Below the pieces are notes generated by a model. It saw only the letters and a program-made list of their open reading frames with translations, did no database searches and had not been told where the DNA came from. Made by a program: the position numbers and the translations under genes. This document shows, piece by piece, positions 45,234-53,988 of a DNA stretch of 64,000 nt. The DNA is from Micromonospora sp. WMMD980 (GTDB lineage Bacteria > Actinomycetota > Actinomycetes > Mycobacteriales > Micromonosporaceae). Positions within the stretch are counted from its first letter, which is position 1. Every line of letters begins with the position of its first letter. Location of the stretch: the NCBI RefSeq assembly GCF_029626035.1, contig NZ_JARUBE010000003.1, positions 5,394,001-5,458,000 of the forward strand, given 5' to 3'.

Positions 45234-46909
45234 CGAACATCGTGGGACGGGTGCGCGAGGCGTTCCGGGCCGACCAGCGGGTCGACCCGGACGTCCTGAT
45301 CGCCCGTCTGGAGGCGGTCCAGCGGTTCCTCCGCGCGGTGGACGGACAGGTGCCCGACGCCCAACTGGTGGCCGGGCACACGGTGGTCGAGCGGGCCGGC
45401 GACCGGCTCGCCCTCTCCGGCCGCCACACCGTGGTCGCCCTCGCCGGCGCCACCGGAAGCGGCAAGTCCAGCCTGTTCAACGCGCTGGCCCGGATGGATC
45501 TCTCCCCGGTCGGCGTGCGCCGCCCGACCACCGGGGTGGCGCACGCCTGCGTGTGGGGGCCGCTCGACGGCGCGGTCCGGTTGCTCGACTGGGTCGGCGT
45601 GCTGCCCCGGCACCGCTTCGTCCGGGAGAGCCCACTGGACGGCGACGACGAGTCCACCCTGCACGGTCTCGTCCTGCTCGACCTGCCCGACTTCGACTCG
45701 GTGCAGCACCACCACCGGCTGGAGGTCGACCGGCTGCTCGGCCTGGTCGACCTCGTGGTCTGGGTGGTCGACCCGCAGAAGTACGCCGACCGCGTGATCC
45801 ACACCAGCTACCTGCGCGAGTTCCACCGGCACAAGGACGTGACCGTGGTGGTGCTCAACCAGGCCGACCGGCTGCACCCGACCGAGCTGCCCACGGTCCT
45901 CGACGACCTGCGCCGACTGCTCGACGCCGACGGGCTGGGCGGGGTGCCGATGCTGCCCACCGTGGCCACCGACCCGGCCGGGCTCGCCGGGCTGCGGGGT
46001 GAGTTGGAGAAGACGGTCGCCGAACGGCAGGCCGCCCTGCGCCGGCTCTCCGGCGACGTGGACGCCGTGGTGGCCGATCTGGAGCCGCTGGTCGGGCCCG
46101 AGCCGCCGCGCACCCGGCCGGGCGACGCCTCGGCGCAGGAGCTGACCCGGGCGCTCGCCGGGACGGCCGGCGTGCCGACCGTGGCGCAGGCGGTCGAGGG
46201 CGCCTACCGGCACCGGGCGGTGAGCAGCACCGGCTGGCCGCTGGTGCGGGGTTGGCGGAAGCTGCGTCCGGACCCGCTGCGCCGGCTGCACCTGCCCGGG
46301 CGTGACCCGGACGCGCCGGCGGAGAGCCTGATCTCGGCCACCTCCGTACCCGATCCGACCGCTGCGCAGCGTTCGTCGCTGCACCTGGCCATCCGCGCGG
46401 TTTCCGACCGCTCCAGCACCGACCTGCCGGCGCCCTGGCCGGCGGCGGTGACCGCCGCGGCCCGGTCCCGGCTGACCGACCTGCCGGGCGCGCTCGACCA
46501 CGCGGTCGCCGCCACCGACCTCGGCATGGACCGGCGGCCGGCGTGGTGGCGGGTGGTCGGCGGCATCCAGTGGCTGGTCACCCTCGCCGCGCTCGGCGGG
46601 TTGCTCTGGCTGCTCCTGGGCTACGCGCTGCGTTTCCTCGGCCTGCCGCCGTTGGCGCACCCGACGCTCGGCGAGGTGCCCTGGCCCACCGTGCTGCTGC
46701 TGGGCGGCCTGCTCGCCGGGTTGCTGGTCGCGGCACTGACCCGGCCGGTGGTCGGCTGGGCGGCGCGGCGCGCCCGGCGGCGGGCCGAGCAGCGCCTGCT
46801 CACCTCCGTGGGCAGCGTCGGCGAGAAGTACGTGCTGGACCCGGTCTGGGCGGTGCTGGCGCGTTACGGCGCGGCACGGGACGCACTGCGGGAGGCCGAG
46901 CGGCGCTGA
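45230..46909 (+). CDS. Dynamin-like GTPase, second of a tandem pair
   Basis: A 559-residue protein with G1 AGATGSGKSSLFN at ~residue 75, switch RRPTTGVAHAC, G3 LLDLPDFDSV and G4-like LNQADRL. The helical part contains conserved RGWRKLRPDPLRRLHL. Two transmembrane helices near the C-terminus (IQWLVTLAALGGLLWLLLGY and TVLLLGGLLAGLLVAAL) anchor it. It overlaps the previous gene by four bases, so both products are likely made in fixed ratio and may assemble together at the division septum (inference). Confidence 0.75.
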   Translation: MTNIVGRVREAFRADQRVDPDVLIARLEAVQRFLRAVDGQVPDAQLVAGHTVVERAGDRLALSGRHTVVALAGATGSGKSSLFNALARMDLSPVGVRRPTTGVAHACVWGPLDGAVRLLDWVGVLPRHRFVRESPLDGDDESTLHGLVLLDLPDFDSVQHHHRLEVDRLLGLVDLVVWVVDPQKYADRVIHTSYLREFHRHKDVTVVVLNQADRLHPTELPTVLDDLRRLLDADGLGGVPMLPTVATDPAGLAGLRGELEKTVAERQAALRRLSGDVDAVVADLEPLVGPEPPRTRPGDASAQELTRALAGTAGVPTVAQAVEGAYRHRAVSSTGWPLVRGWRKLRPDPLRRLHLPGRDPDAPAESLISATSVPDPTAAQRSSLHLAIRAVSDRSSTDLPAPWPAAVTAAARSRLTDLPGALDHAVAATDLGMDRRPAWWRVVGGIQWLVTLAALGGLLWLLLGYALRFLGLPPLAHPTLGEVPWPTVLLLGGLLAGLLVAALTRPVVGWAARRARRRAEQRLLTSVGSVGEKYVLDPVWAVLARYGAARDALREAERR

Positions 46910-46961
46910 ACCCGGCGTGCTGACCGGTGTGATGGCCGACCGCGCGGCGTAGGGTCGGTGC

Positions 46962-48188
46962 ATGGCCACGCCACAGACCCCCTACGACGCGGTGCTGCAC
47001 GCCGCGCGCGACGTGACGAGGCTCGACTCCGCGCTGGACGCGGAGATGCTCGGCGCCGCGCTGCTGGGCAGCGTCTACGCCGTCGCCGAGCACGACCGGG
47101 AGCAGGCCGTCCGCGAGTTCGTGGCCGGTTTCCTGGCCGCCACGTCCCGCCGGCGCAGCGCCGCCGCGACCACCATCCGCGCCGTCTTCGCCACCCTGGT
47201 GCCGGACGCCACGGGCGCCGCCCGGGTCCGGCCGGGCGCGCACGCCCCGGCCTGGGCCGGCCAGCTCGGGCGGGTGCGCCTCACCGGCACCTGGGCCTAC
47301 GGCGACGTGTACGGCGACCAGACCTCCTACCTCGCCACGTTCGCCTACGACGACGAGGAGCAGGGTGGGCCGGAGCACGCCCTGGTGGCCCTCGTCGACC
47401 ACAACATCGGCATCACCAAGGACGTGTTCGTCGGCGGCCCGGCGGACCGGATCGTCGAGCAGGCCCGGGAGATCTGCACCGAGGACGAGCTGACCTGGTT
47501 CCGCACCGAGGACCCGGCTCGGATGCACGCGGAGGTGAGCCGGCACCTGGCGGTCACCGACGACCTCGGCGAGCTGCCCGCCCAGGGGTCGCTCGCCACC
47601 GACCGGGCGCTGGTGGGCGCGCGGCTGGCCGCGTTGCCCGGGCCGACCCGGTCGGCCGGCCCCACCGGCACCCCGCCGCCCACCGACGAGGAACGGACCC
47701 GGCTGGTGCGTGCCTTCCTCGACGCGCCCGAGGCCACCCGGTTCGGCCTGCCCGAGGTCGCCGACGGCGAACTGGCCTCCCTGCACTTCTGCCTGGGCCT
47801 GCTGCTGGACCACACGGCGAGCTTCCCGGACGCGGACCCGATGCGGTGGAGCCCGATGGTCGCCGAGCTGTTCCTGCTCGACTGGGTGCACCGTCGCGCC
47901 GTGCTCGACATGGACGACGCCGCGATGCTGCCCCGGGTGCTGCGCGCCTGGGCGGCGTACGCGGCCCGGCAACGGGGGCTGTCGGCGGCCGCCGCCGGCC
48001 GGACGGACGAGGCGATCACCGAGATGATCCCGGAGTTCGCGCGGCTCTACAGCACCGGTGAGCGACGCAGCCCGGCCACCGCGGCGGTGGCGCAGCTGAT
48101 GGCGGACGGGGTGGACCCGGACGACCCGGAGGCGTTGAACGCCTGGATCGAGGCGAATCGGCACCGTCTCACCGACGACCCCGCCTGA
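46962..48188 (+). CDS. Conserved hypothetical protein (408 aa)
   Basis: A soluble protein with several helical segments: AALLGSVYAVAEHDREQAVREFVAGFLAA near the N-terminus, a strand-rich centre (TGTWAYGDVYGDQTSYLATF; ALVALVDHNIGITKDVFVG) and a helical C-terminal half ending PDDPEALNAWIEANRHRL. No motif tied to a known activity. Long actinobacterial proteins of this type occur without assigned function. The gene has its own ATG 52 bp after the dynamin pair and could be co-transcribed. Confidence 0.6.
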   Translation: MATPQTPYDAVLHAARDVTRLDSALDAEMLGAALLGSVYAVAEHDREQAVREFVAGFLAATSRRRSAAATTIRAVFATLVPDATGAARVRPGAHAPAWAGQLGRVRLTGTWAYGDVYGDQTSYLATFAYDDEEQGGPEHALVALVDHNIGITKDVFVGGPADRIVEQAREICTEDELTWFRTEDPARMHAEVSRHLAVTDDLGELPAQGSLATDRALVGARLAALPGPTRSAGPTGTPPPTDEERTRLVRAFLDAPEATRFGLPEVADGELASLHFCLGLLLDHTASFPDADPMRWSPMVAELFLLDWVHRRAVLDMDDAAMLPRVLRAWAAYAARQRGLSAAAAGRTDEAITEMIPEFARLYSTGERRSPATAAVAQLMADGVDPDDPEALNAWIEANRHRLTDDPA

Positions 48189-48243
48189 CAGTGCCCGGCG
48201 ACCGTCCCGCCGCCCGATCACGCCCGCCAGATCCACACCAGTA

Positions 48244-48290
48244 CGGCGAGGTGGCGGTATCGGACCGACCGCGACACCACCACCTCGCCG
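48244..48290. terminator. Hairpin between convergent genes
   Basis: CGGCGAGGTGG at 48244-48254 pairs perfectly over 11 bp with 48280-48290, 25-nt loop, in the 211-bp gap between two convergent genes. Confidence 0.5.
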
Positions 48291-48399
48291 AAGTGGAGTC
48301 GATCAAACCGCCCGGGCTCGGCGGCGACCCACCTGCGCCCACAGTTTCGCAGGCACCGGAACGGCTCTGCGGGAGCGCGGCGGCCACCGAGCGGACCGG

Positions 48400-49233
48400 T
48401 CAGGCTCCGCGGACGCTCCGCGTCGTCACCACCGAAGACGTGCCGCTCGGCGTCGCGGACCGACTCGGCGTCGCGGACCGACTCGGCGTCGCGGACCGAC
48501 TCGGCGTCGCGGACCGACTCGGCGTCGGAGAGTCGCTCGGCGTCGGCGTGGTGGTGGGAGCGGCGGTGGGGCTCGGCTCCGGCGACCCGTCCGGCGGCGT
48601 GGTGGACGGTTCCGGCCCGTCGCTCGGAGTCGGCTCGGACGAGGTGCCGGAGGGCTCCGGCGTGGCTGAGGTGACGGACGGCTCGGGTGTCGGGTTCGGG
48701 GAGACCTGGTCCGACGGGGACGGCGACGGCGAGGGCACCGGTGAGGGTCGCGGCGGTCGTACCGGAGTGGGCCGGGTGGGCGCATGTGGGGGCACCGGTA
48801 CGACGGACGGCCGGGACCGACGGCCGGAGCCCAGGTCGCTGTCGTCGGGCAGGGACGGGGCCGCCGGGAGCACCGGTCGCGGTGGGACGGTGGCGGTGAC
48901 GCCGACCGCCGGGGTGGGCGCGGGCAGCGCCGGGCCCTGGGTGGTCTGGGGCAGCGGGATGACCACCGGCCCGACCGAGGGGGTCGGCATGAACCGGGTG
49001 CCGGCGTCGGGCAGGGCGCTGTTCCCCACCGAGGCGGTGCCGGTGCTGATCGCGGCGAGGATCGGCATCGACGCGGTGCCGGCGAGCAGCGCCACGGTCA
49101 GCAAATAGCCGCGACTCGGGGCACCGGCGCCGGGAGCGCGGTGCGCGCCGACCACCGGCCGGTAGCGGGCGGCGGGCATCGCCCGGTGCCGGCCGAGGAA
49201 GGGAGCACCTGGCGGACTCTCTGGCTCGGACAC
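48400..49233 (-). CDS. Membrane-anchored Pro/Ser/Thr-rich protein
   Basis: The protein is 277 residues from the GTG at 49233; this start has GAGGAG 7 nt upstream, whereas the GTG six bases earlier is too close to it. A single hydrophobic helix (YLLTVALLAGTASMPILAAI) is followed by a disordered region almost wholly of Pro, Ser, Thr, Ala and Glu, ending with four exact SRSATP repeats encoded by 18-bp DNA repeats. Likely a cell-wall-spanning or surface-exposed linker protein. No catalytic domain. Confidence 0.6.
   Translation of the reverse strand: MSEPESPPGAPFLGRHRAMPAARYRPVVGAHRAPGAGAPSRGYLLTVALLAGTASMPILAAISTGTASVGNSALPDAGTRFMPTPSVGPVVIPLPQTTQGPALPAPTPAVGVTATVPPRPVLPAAPSLPDDSDLGSGRRSRPSVVPVPPHAPTRPTPVRPPRPSPVPSPSPSPSDQVSPNPTPEPSVTSATPEPSGTSSEPTPSDGPEPSTTPPDGSPEPSPTAAPTTTPTPSDSPTPSRSATPSRSATPSRSATPSRSATPSGTSSVVTTRSVRGA
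48449..48520. repeat. Four perfect 18-bp tandem repeats
   Basis: The unit GGCGTCGCGGACCGACTC is repeated four times exactly, with a decayed fifth copy. It is in frame within the Pro/Ser-rich gene and encodes SRSATP repeats. Confidence 0.9.
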
Positions 49234-49662
49234 CGGCACACTCCTCGTACGCGTCGACGGGAACGAAAGAGCACACGCGGATATTCGGACAAATGCCGCG
49301 CGATGCCCTTCGTCAGCTTGACCCAGTGACGCTCAGTTCACCAGCCACCACCGCGTGTCGACACACAATTTGTCCGACGGCCTACGGGGGAGGCCATACT
49401 GTGGGCCCGCTCACCTCCTCTGCAATCATTCAGGCACGACGGCAACGCAGCCGCTACCTCCGCGCACCCCGCGGCTGGTGCGGAACGGCGCCGGCGCTCC
49501 CGGGCCTGGGTCCCCCGACGGACCCCGGCTCACGCCGCGCGGCAACCCTCACCGGGGCTATGGCGCGGCCGCCAGGGACCGACCCGGCACCTGCCGGGCG
49601 GGCGCACGACGTGCGCGGCTCGGGTCACCCCCGGCGCGGCGCAGACAGACAGGGAGAGACGG
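49234..49662. other. Long intergenic region with inverted repeat pair
   Basis: A 429-bp divergent promoter region without a supported gene. TCGGACAAAT at 49285-49294 is repeated inverted at 49368-49377, 73 bp apart, in the AT-richer part. A low-GC stretch near 49400 and a purine-rich AGGGAGAGA immediately before 49663 serve the E1alpha gene. Confidence 0.6.
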
Positions 49663-50841
49663 ATGGCAAAGGGCGACCCCGGGGCCGCCACCCGCAGCAA
49701 GCGGGCCGCACCCCGTACCAGGCGCGCCGCCGCGACCGGCGAACCGGAACTCGTACAGCTGCTCACCCCCGAGGGCGAGCGGATCGAGACCGCGCTCGGT
49801 CCGGACGGGACCGAGTACCGCGTCGACTTCACCGACGAGGAGTACCGCGGGCTCTACCGGGACCTCGTCCTGGTCCGCAAGCTCGACGCCGAGGCGACCG
49901 CCCTGCAACGCCAGGGCGAGCTGGGCCTGTGGGCCAGCCTGCTGGGCCAGGAGGCCGCGCAGGTGGGCTCCGGCCGGGCGCTGCGCGCGCAGGACATGGC
50001 CTTCCCGACCTACCGGGAGCACGGGGTCCTCTACTGCCGCGGCATCGACCCGATCATGCCGCTCGGCCTGTTCCGCGGCGTCGACCAGGGCGGATGGGAC
50101 CCGAACGAGTTCAAGTTCAACATGTACACGATCGTGATCGGGGCGCAGACCCTGCACGCCACCGGGTACGCCATGGGCGTCGCGATGGACGGCAAGACCG
50201 GCGGCGAGGACGGCGAGGCGGTGATCGCCTACTTCGGTGACGGCGCCACCAGCCAGGGCGACGTCAACGAGTCGTTCGTCTGGGCCAGCGTGTTCAACGC
50301 CCCGCTGGTCTTCTTCTGCCAGAACAACCAGTACGCCATCTCGGAGCCGCTGGAGCGGCAGACCCGGGTCCCGCTCTACCGCCGGGCCGGCGGCTTCGGC
50401 TTCCCCGGCGTCCGGGTGGACGGCAACGACGTGCTCGCCTCGTACGCGGTGACCCGGCACGCGCTGGACACCGCGCGCAACGGCGAGGGCCCGTCGCTGA
50501 TCGAGGCGTACACCTACCGGATGGGCGCGCACACCACCTCCGACGACCCGACGCGTTACCGGATCGCCAGCGAGGTCGAGGCCTGGCAGGCCAAGGACCC
50601 GATCGCCCGGATGAAGACGTTCCTGCTCAAGCAGCAGATCGTCGACGAGTCGTTCTTCGCCGAGGTCGACGAGCAGGCCCGCGCCGAGTCGGTGCACCTG
50701 CGCGAGCGGGTGCTCAACATGCCCGACCCGCAGCCGGTCAGCATGTTCGACCACGTCTACCCGCACGGCTCCGCCGAGCTGGACGAGCAGCGGGCCCGGT
50801 TCTCGCAGTACATGGAGTCGTTCGAGGGGAGCGCGCACTGA
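49663..50841 (+). CDS. 2-oxoacid dehydrogenase E1 component, alpha subunit
   Basis: A 392-residue thiamine-diphosphate-binding subunit of a pyruvate or branched-chain 2-oxoacid dehydrogenase. The ThDP motif runs from GDGATSQGDVNE to FFCQNNQYAIS (GDG-N-NN). Also present are LWASLLGQEAAQVGSGRAL and the phosphorylation-loop-like YRMGAHTTSDDPTRYR. The N-terminal ~30 residues are basic and variable. The ATG of the beta subunit overlaps its stop. Sequence alone does not separate pyruvate from branched-chain substrates. Confidence 0.92.
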   Translation: MAKGDPGAATRSKRAAPRTRRAAATGEPELVQLLTPEGERIETALGPDGTEYRVDFTDEEYRGLYRDLVLVRKLDAEATALQRQGELGLWASLLGQEAAQVGSGRALRAQDMAFPTYREHGVLYCRGIDPIMPLGLFRGVDQGGWDPNEFKFNMYTIVIGAQTLHATGYAMGVAMDGKTGGEDGEAVIAYFGDGATSQGDVNESFVWASVFNAPLVFFCQNNQYAISEPLERQTRVPLYRRAGGFGFPGVRVDGNDVLASYAVTRHALDTARNGEGPSLIEAYTYRMGAHTTSDDPTRYRIASEVEAWQAKDPIARMKTFLLKQQIVDESFFAEVDEQARAESVHLRERVLNMPDPQPVSMFDHVYPHGSAELDEQRARFSQYMESFEGSAH

Positions 50842-51830
50842 TGGCCACGGAGACGCTCACCCTCGGCAAGGCGCTCAACACCGGCCTGCGGCGGGCCCTG
50901 GAGAACGACCCGAAGGTCGTCGTCATGGGCGAGGACGTCGGCAAGCTCGGCGGCGTGTTCCGCATCACCGACGGCCTGCAGAAGGACTTCGGCGACCAGC
51001 GGGTGATCGACACCCCGCTGGCCGAGTCCGGCATCATCGGCACCGCGGTCGGCCTGGCCATCCGCGGCTTCCGGCCGGTCTGCGAGATCCAGTTCGACGG
51101 CTTCGTCTACCCGGCGTACGACCAGATCGTGTCGCAGGTGGCGAAGATGCACTACCGCTCGCAGGGCAAGGTGCGGATCCCGATGGTCATCCGGATCCCC
51201 TACGGCGGTGGCATCGGCGCGGTCGAGCACCACTCGGAGTCGCCCGAGGCATACTTCGCGCACACCGCCGGCCTGAAGGTGGTGACCTGCGCGAACCCGC
51301 AGGACGCGTACGTGATGATCCAGCAGGCGATCGCCTCGGACGACCCGATCGTCTTCATGGAGCCGAAGCGGCGCTACTGGGAGAAGGGTCCGGTGGACCT
51401 GGACGCCCCGCTCGCGGACGCGTACCCCCTGCACAGCGCGCGGGTCGCGCGGCCCGGCACGGACGCCACCGTGCTGGCCTACGGCCCGATGGTCCGCACC
51501 GCCCTGGACGCGGCCACCGCCGCCGCCGAGGACGGCCGGGAGCTGGAGGTCGTCGACCTGCGGACGCTCTCGCCGCTGGACCTGACCGCCGCCTACGAGT
51601 CGGTGCGGCGCACCGGCCGCTGCGTGGTCGTGCACGAGGCGCCGGGCAACCTGGGCCTCGGCTCGGAGATCGCGGCCCGGGTGACCGAGGAGTGCTTCTA
51701 CTCCCTGGAGTCCCCGGTGCTGCGGGTGACCGGCTTCGACATCCCCTACCCGGCCGCCCGGGTGGAGGAGGAGTACCTGCCCGATCTCGACCGGGTGCTC
51801 GACGCCGTCGACCGCACCTTCGGGTGGTGA
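50841..51830 (+). CDS. 2-oxoacid dehydrogenase E1 component, beta subunit
   Basis: A 329-residue partner of E1alpha, forming the alpha2beta2 E1. Signatures are VVMGEDVGKLGGVFRIT, DTPLAESGIIGTAVGLAIRG, EIQFDGFVYPAYDQI and the C-terminal transketolase-C domain with HEAPGNLGLGSEIAARV. It begins with ATG at the preceding stop and ends 5 bp before the E2 start (or overlaps it if GTG 51827 is used). Completes the decarboxylating component. Confidence 0.93.
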   Translation: MATETLTLGKALNTGLRRALENDPKVVVMGEDVGKLGGVFRITDGLQKDFGDQRVIDTPLAESGIIGTAVGLAIRGFRPVCEIQFDGFVYPAYDQIVSQVAKMHYRSQGKVRIPMVIRIPYGGGIGAVEHHSESPEAYFAHTAGLKVVTCANPQDAYVMIQQAIASDDPIVFMEPKRRYWEKGPVDLDAPLADAYPLHSARVARPGTDATVLAYGPMVRTALDAATAAAEDGRELEVVDLRTLSPLDLTAAYESVRRTGRCVVVHEAPGNLGLGSEIAARVTEECFYSLESPVLRVTGFDIPYPAARVEEEYLPDLDRVLDAVDRTFGW

Positions 51831-51835
51831 GCGGC

Positions 51836-53281
51836 ATGTCACGGGTCAAGGAGTTCAACCTGCCCGATCTGGGCGAGGGCCTGACCGAGGGCGAGATCCT
51901 CGCCTGGCTGGTCAAGGTGGGCGACGACATCGAGCTGAACCAGCCGATCGTCGAGGTGGAGACCGCGAAGGCGGCGGTGGAGATCCCGGCGAAGTGGGCC
52001 GGCCGGGTGCAGGCGATCTTCCATCCGGAGGGCGCCACGGTCGAGGTCGGCGTGCCGATCATCGCGATCGACACCGACCCGAACGCCGGGCCGCTGGAGC
52101 AGTCCACGACCGGCGCGCCGGAGCAGGCACTGCCGACCCCGTCGGCCGCCTCGCTGGCCGCGGTGGAGGTCGCGCCGGCCGAGGGCATGGTCGAGCCGGG
52201 CCTGATCGGTGGCGCCGCCCCGGGTGGGCGTACCGCGGTGCTGGTCGGCTACGGGCCGCGCAACGCCCCGGCCAAGCGTCGGCCGCGCAAGGGTGACGTG
52301 CCGGCGCAGGCGACGGCGGCGCCGCCCGCGCCGGCTCCGGCTCCGGCTGCGCCCGCTCCGGCGGTGAACGGCAACGGCCGGGTCTCCGGCCCGGTGCTGG
52401 CCAAGCCGCCGGTCCGCAAGCTCGCCAAGGACCTCGGGGTCGACCTGGCCGCGCTGACCGGTTCCGGTCCGCTGGGCTCGATCACCCGCGAGGACGTACA
52501 GCGGGCGGCGAGCGGGACCCCGGCGGCGGCCGAGCCGCCGACGGTCGCGGCCCCGGCCGCGTCGGTCGCGAGCTTCGGCGCGGACCGCGAGCAGCGCATC
52601 CCGGTCAAGGGGGTACGCAAGCTGACCGCCGAGAACATGGCCCGCTCGGCGTTCACCGCCCCGCACGTGACGGAGTTCCTGACCGTCGACGTGACCCGGG
52701 CGATGAAGGCGCTGGACCGGCTGCGCGACCGGCGTGAGTGGCGGGACGTCCGGGTGTCGCCGCTGCTGCTGGTCGCCAAGGCGGTGCTGCTGGCGGTCAA
52801 GCGGCACCCGATGGTCAACTCGACCTGGGCCGGCGACGAGATCGTGGTGAAGGAGTACGTCAACCTGGGCATCGCGGCGGCCACCGAGCGCGGCCTGATC
52901 GTGCCGAACATCAAGGACGCCGGCCGGCTCTCGCTGCGCGAGCTGGCGGACGCGATGACGGCGCTCGTGCAGACCGCGAAGTCGGGGAAGACCTCCCCGG
53001 CGGACATGTCCGGCGGCACGCTGACCATCACCAACGTCGGCGTCTTCGGCGTGCACACCGGTACGCCGATCCTGCCCCCGGGTGAGTCGGCGATCCTGGC
53101 CTTCGGCGCGGTGCGCGGGCAGCCGTGGGTGCACAAGGGCAAGGTGAAGCCGCGCCTGGTCACCACGCTCGGCCTCTCCTTCGACCACCGGATCGTCGAC
53201 GGTGAGCTGGGCTCGAAGTTCCTCCGCGACATCGGGGACTTCCTGGCCGACCCGGAGGCGGCGCTGCTCGCCTGGACCTGA
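51836..53281 (+). CDS. 2-oxoacid dehydrogenase E2 acyltransferase
   Basis: The protein is 481 residues from ATG 51836. Residues ~1-80 form a single lipoyl domain with the modified Lys in VETAKAAVEIP. A peripheral-subunit-binding domain at ~185-220 (VRKLAKDLGVDLAALTGSG) is joined by Ala/Pro linkers. The C-terminal catalytic domain ends SFDHRIVDGELGSKFLRDI, the DHRxxDG site. It transfers the acyl group to CoA. No E3 (lipoamide dehydrogenase) gene is adjacent, so E3 is supplied elsewhere. Single lipoyl domain favours branched-chain type weakly. Confidence 0.92.
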   Translation: MSRVKEFNLPDLGEGLTEGEILAWLVKVGDDIELNQPIVEVETAKAAVEIPAKWAGRVQAIFHPEGATVEVGVPIIAIDTDPNAGPLEQSTTGAPEQALPTPSAASLAAVEVAPAEGMVEPGLIGGAAPGGRTAVLVGYGPRNAPAKRRPRKGDVPAQATAAPPAPAPAPAAPAPAVNGNGRVSGPVLAKPPVRKLAKDLGVDLAALTGSGPLGSITREDVQRAASGTPAAAEPPTVAAPAASVASFGADREQRIPVKGVRKLTAENMARSAFTAPHVTEFLTVDVTRAMKALDRLRDRREWRDVRVSPLLLVAKAVLLAVKRHPMVNSTWAGDEIVVKEYVNLGIAAATERGLIVPNIKDAGRLSLRELADAMTALVQTAKSGKTSPADMSGGTLTITNVGVFGVHTGTPILPPGESAILAFGAVRGQPWVHKGKVKPRLVTTLGLSFDHRIVDGELGSKFLRDIGDFLADPEAALLAWT

Positions 53282-53295
53282 CCGGTCACGGTTCC

Positions 53296-53345
53296 GGCAA
53301 CGGCCGGTGTGCCTCGGGTGAACGCCCGGCACACCGGCCGTTGCC
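53296..53345 (+). terminator. Terminator of the E1-E2 operon
   Basis: GGCAACGGCCGGTGTGCC at 53296-53313 pairs perfectly over 18 bp with 53328-53345, 14 bases after the E2 stop. Confidence 0.9.
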
Positions 53346-53503
53346 GTTGAGGGGCGGAATCGTCGGCTAGATGGGGCGGTGGGCCTACGATCCTTAGGCA
53401 GGTGGCTCAGCTCACCTTCAAATCGATGGAAATTCGTAGCCAGGTGCGCTTAACTAGAGACATCAAGGGCTGACAACCGAATAGCCAGGAGGAGAGACCC
53501 AAG

Positions 53504-53641
53504 ATGAGCATGATCGAGCGAATCCGCACCCGCCGCGACGCCAACCGCCGGGCCCGTGCCATCGAGCACGCCCTGCGTTCCGCCAACTCGCCCGCGGTCC
53601 GCGAGGAGCTTCTCGCCATCGCCCAGCGTCACATGAGCTGA
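53504..53641 (+). CDS. 45-residue basic protein
   Basis: The peptide MSMIERIRTRRDANRRARAI... ends AIAQRHMS. Although short, it has a very strong ribosome binding site (AGGAGGAGAG, 53487-53496) with good spacing, an AT-rich promoter-like upstream region (53400-53480) and its own terminator at 53671-53706, which together argue for a real gene. The sequence is an amphipathic, Arg-rich helix followed by a second helix SPAVREELLAIAQR. Function unknown; DNA, RNA or membrane binding are all possible. Confidence 0.75.
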   Translation: MSMIERIRTRRDANRRARAIEHALRSANSPAVREELLAIAQRHMS

Positions 53642-53670
53642 CGCCACCGACCTTTCTCACCTCCTCCAGT

Positions 53671-53706
53671 CCGAAGACCCGCCCGGCACGCCGGGCGGGT
53701 CTTCGG
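53671..53706 (+). terminator. Terminator of the 45-residue gene
   Basis: CCGAAGACCCGCCCGGC at 53671-53687 pairs with 53690-53706, 30 bases after the stop. The following 280 bp to 53988 hold only a promoter region for the next gene. Confidence 0.85.
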
Positions 53707-53988
53707 CGTTCCACGTCGTTCGGCACCGGGATTCCACCTCGCCGCACCGCCCGGTACGGTTGGCACGGTCGCCAATCGACTGCCTCCGGACCGACACGGG
53801 AAAGCGAAACCCATCGACGTCGCCCGGTGACTTTCGGTGACGGCTGAGGCTCCCCCGAGCGCCCCCGGGCGACCACCGGATACGGTGCGGGGAGCCCGCA
53901 CGGCCGGTACCCGCCGGCGACGCCGGCAGCCATGCCGACGGTCCCCGACCGGCATCGGCGGCCGACCTGTGATGGAGGAGGCGCACCC

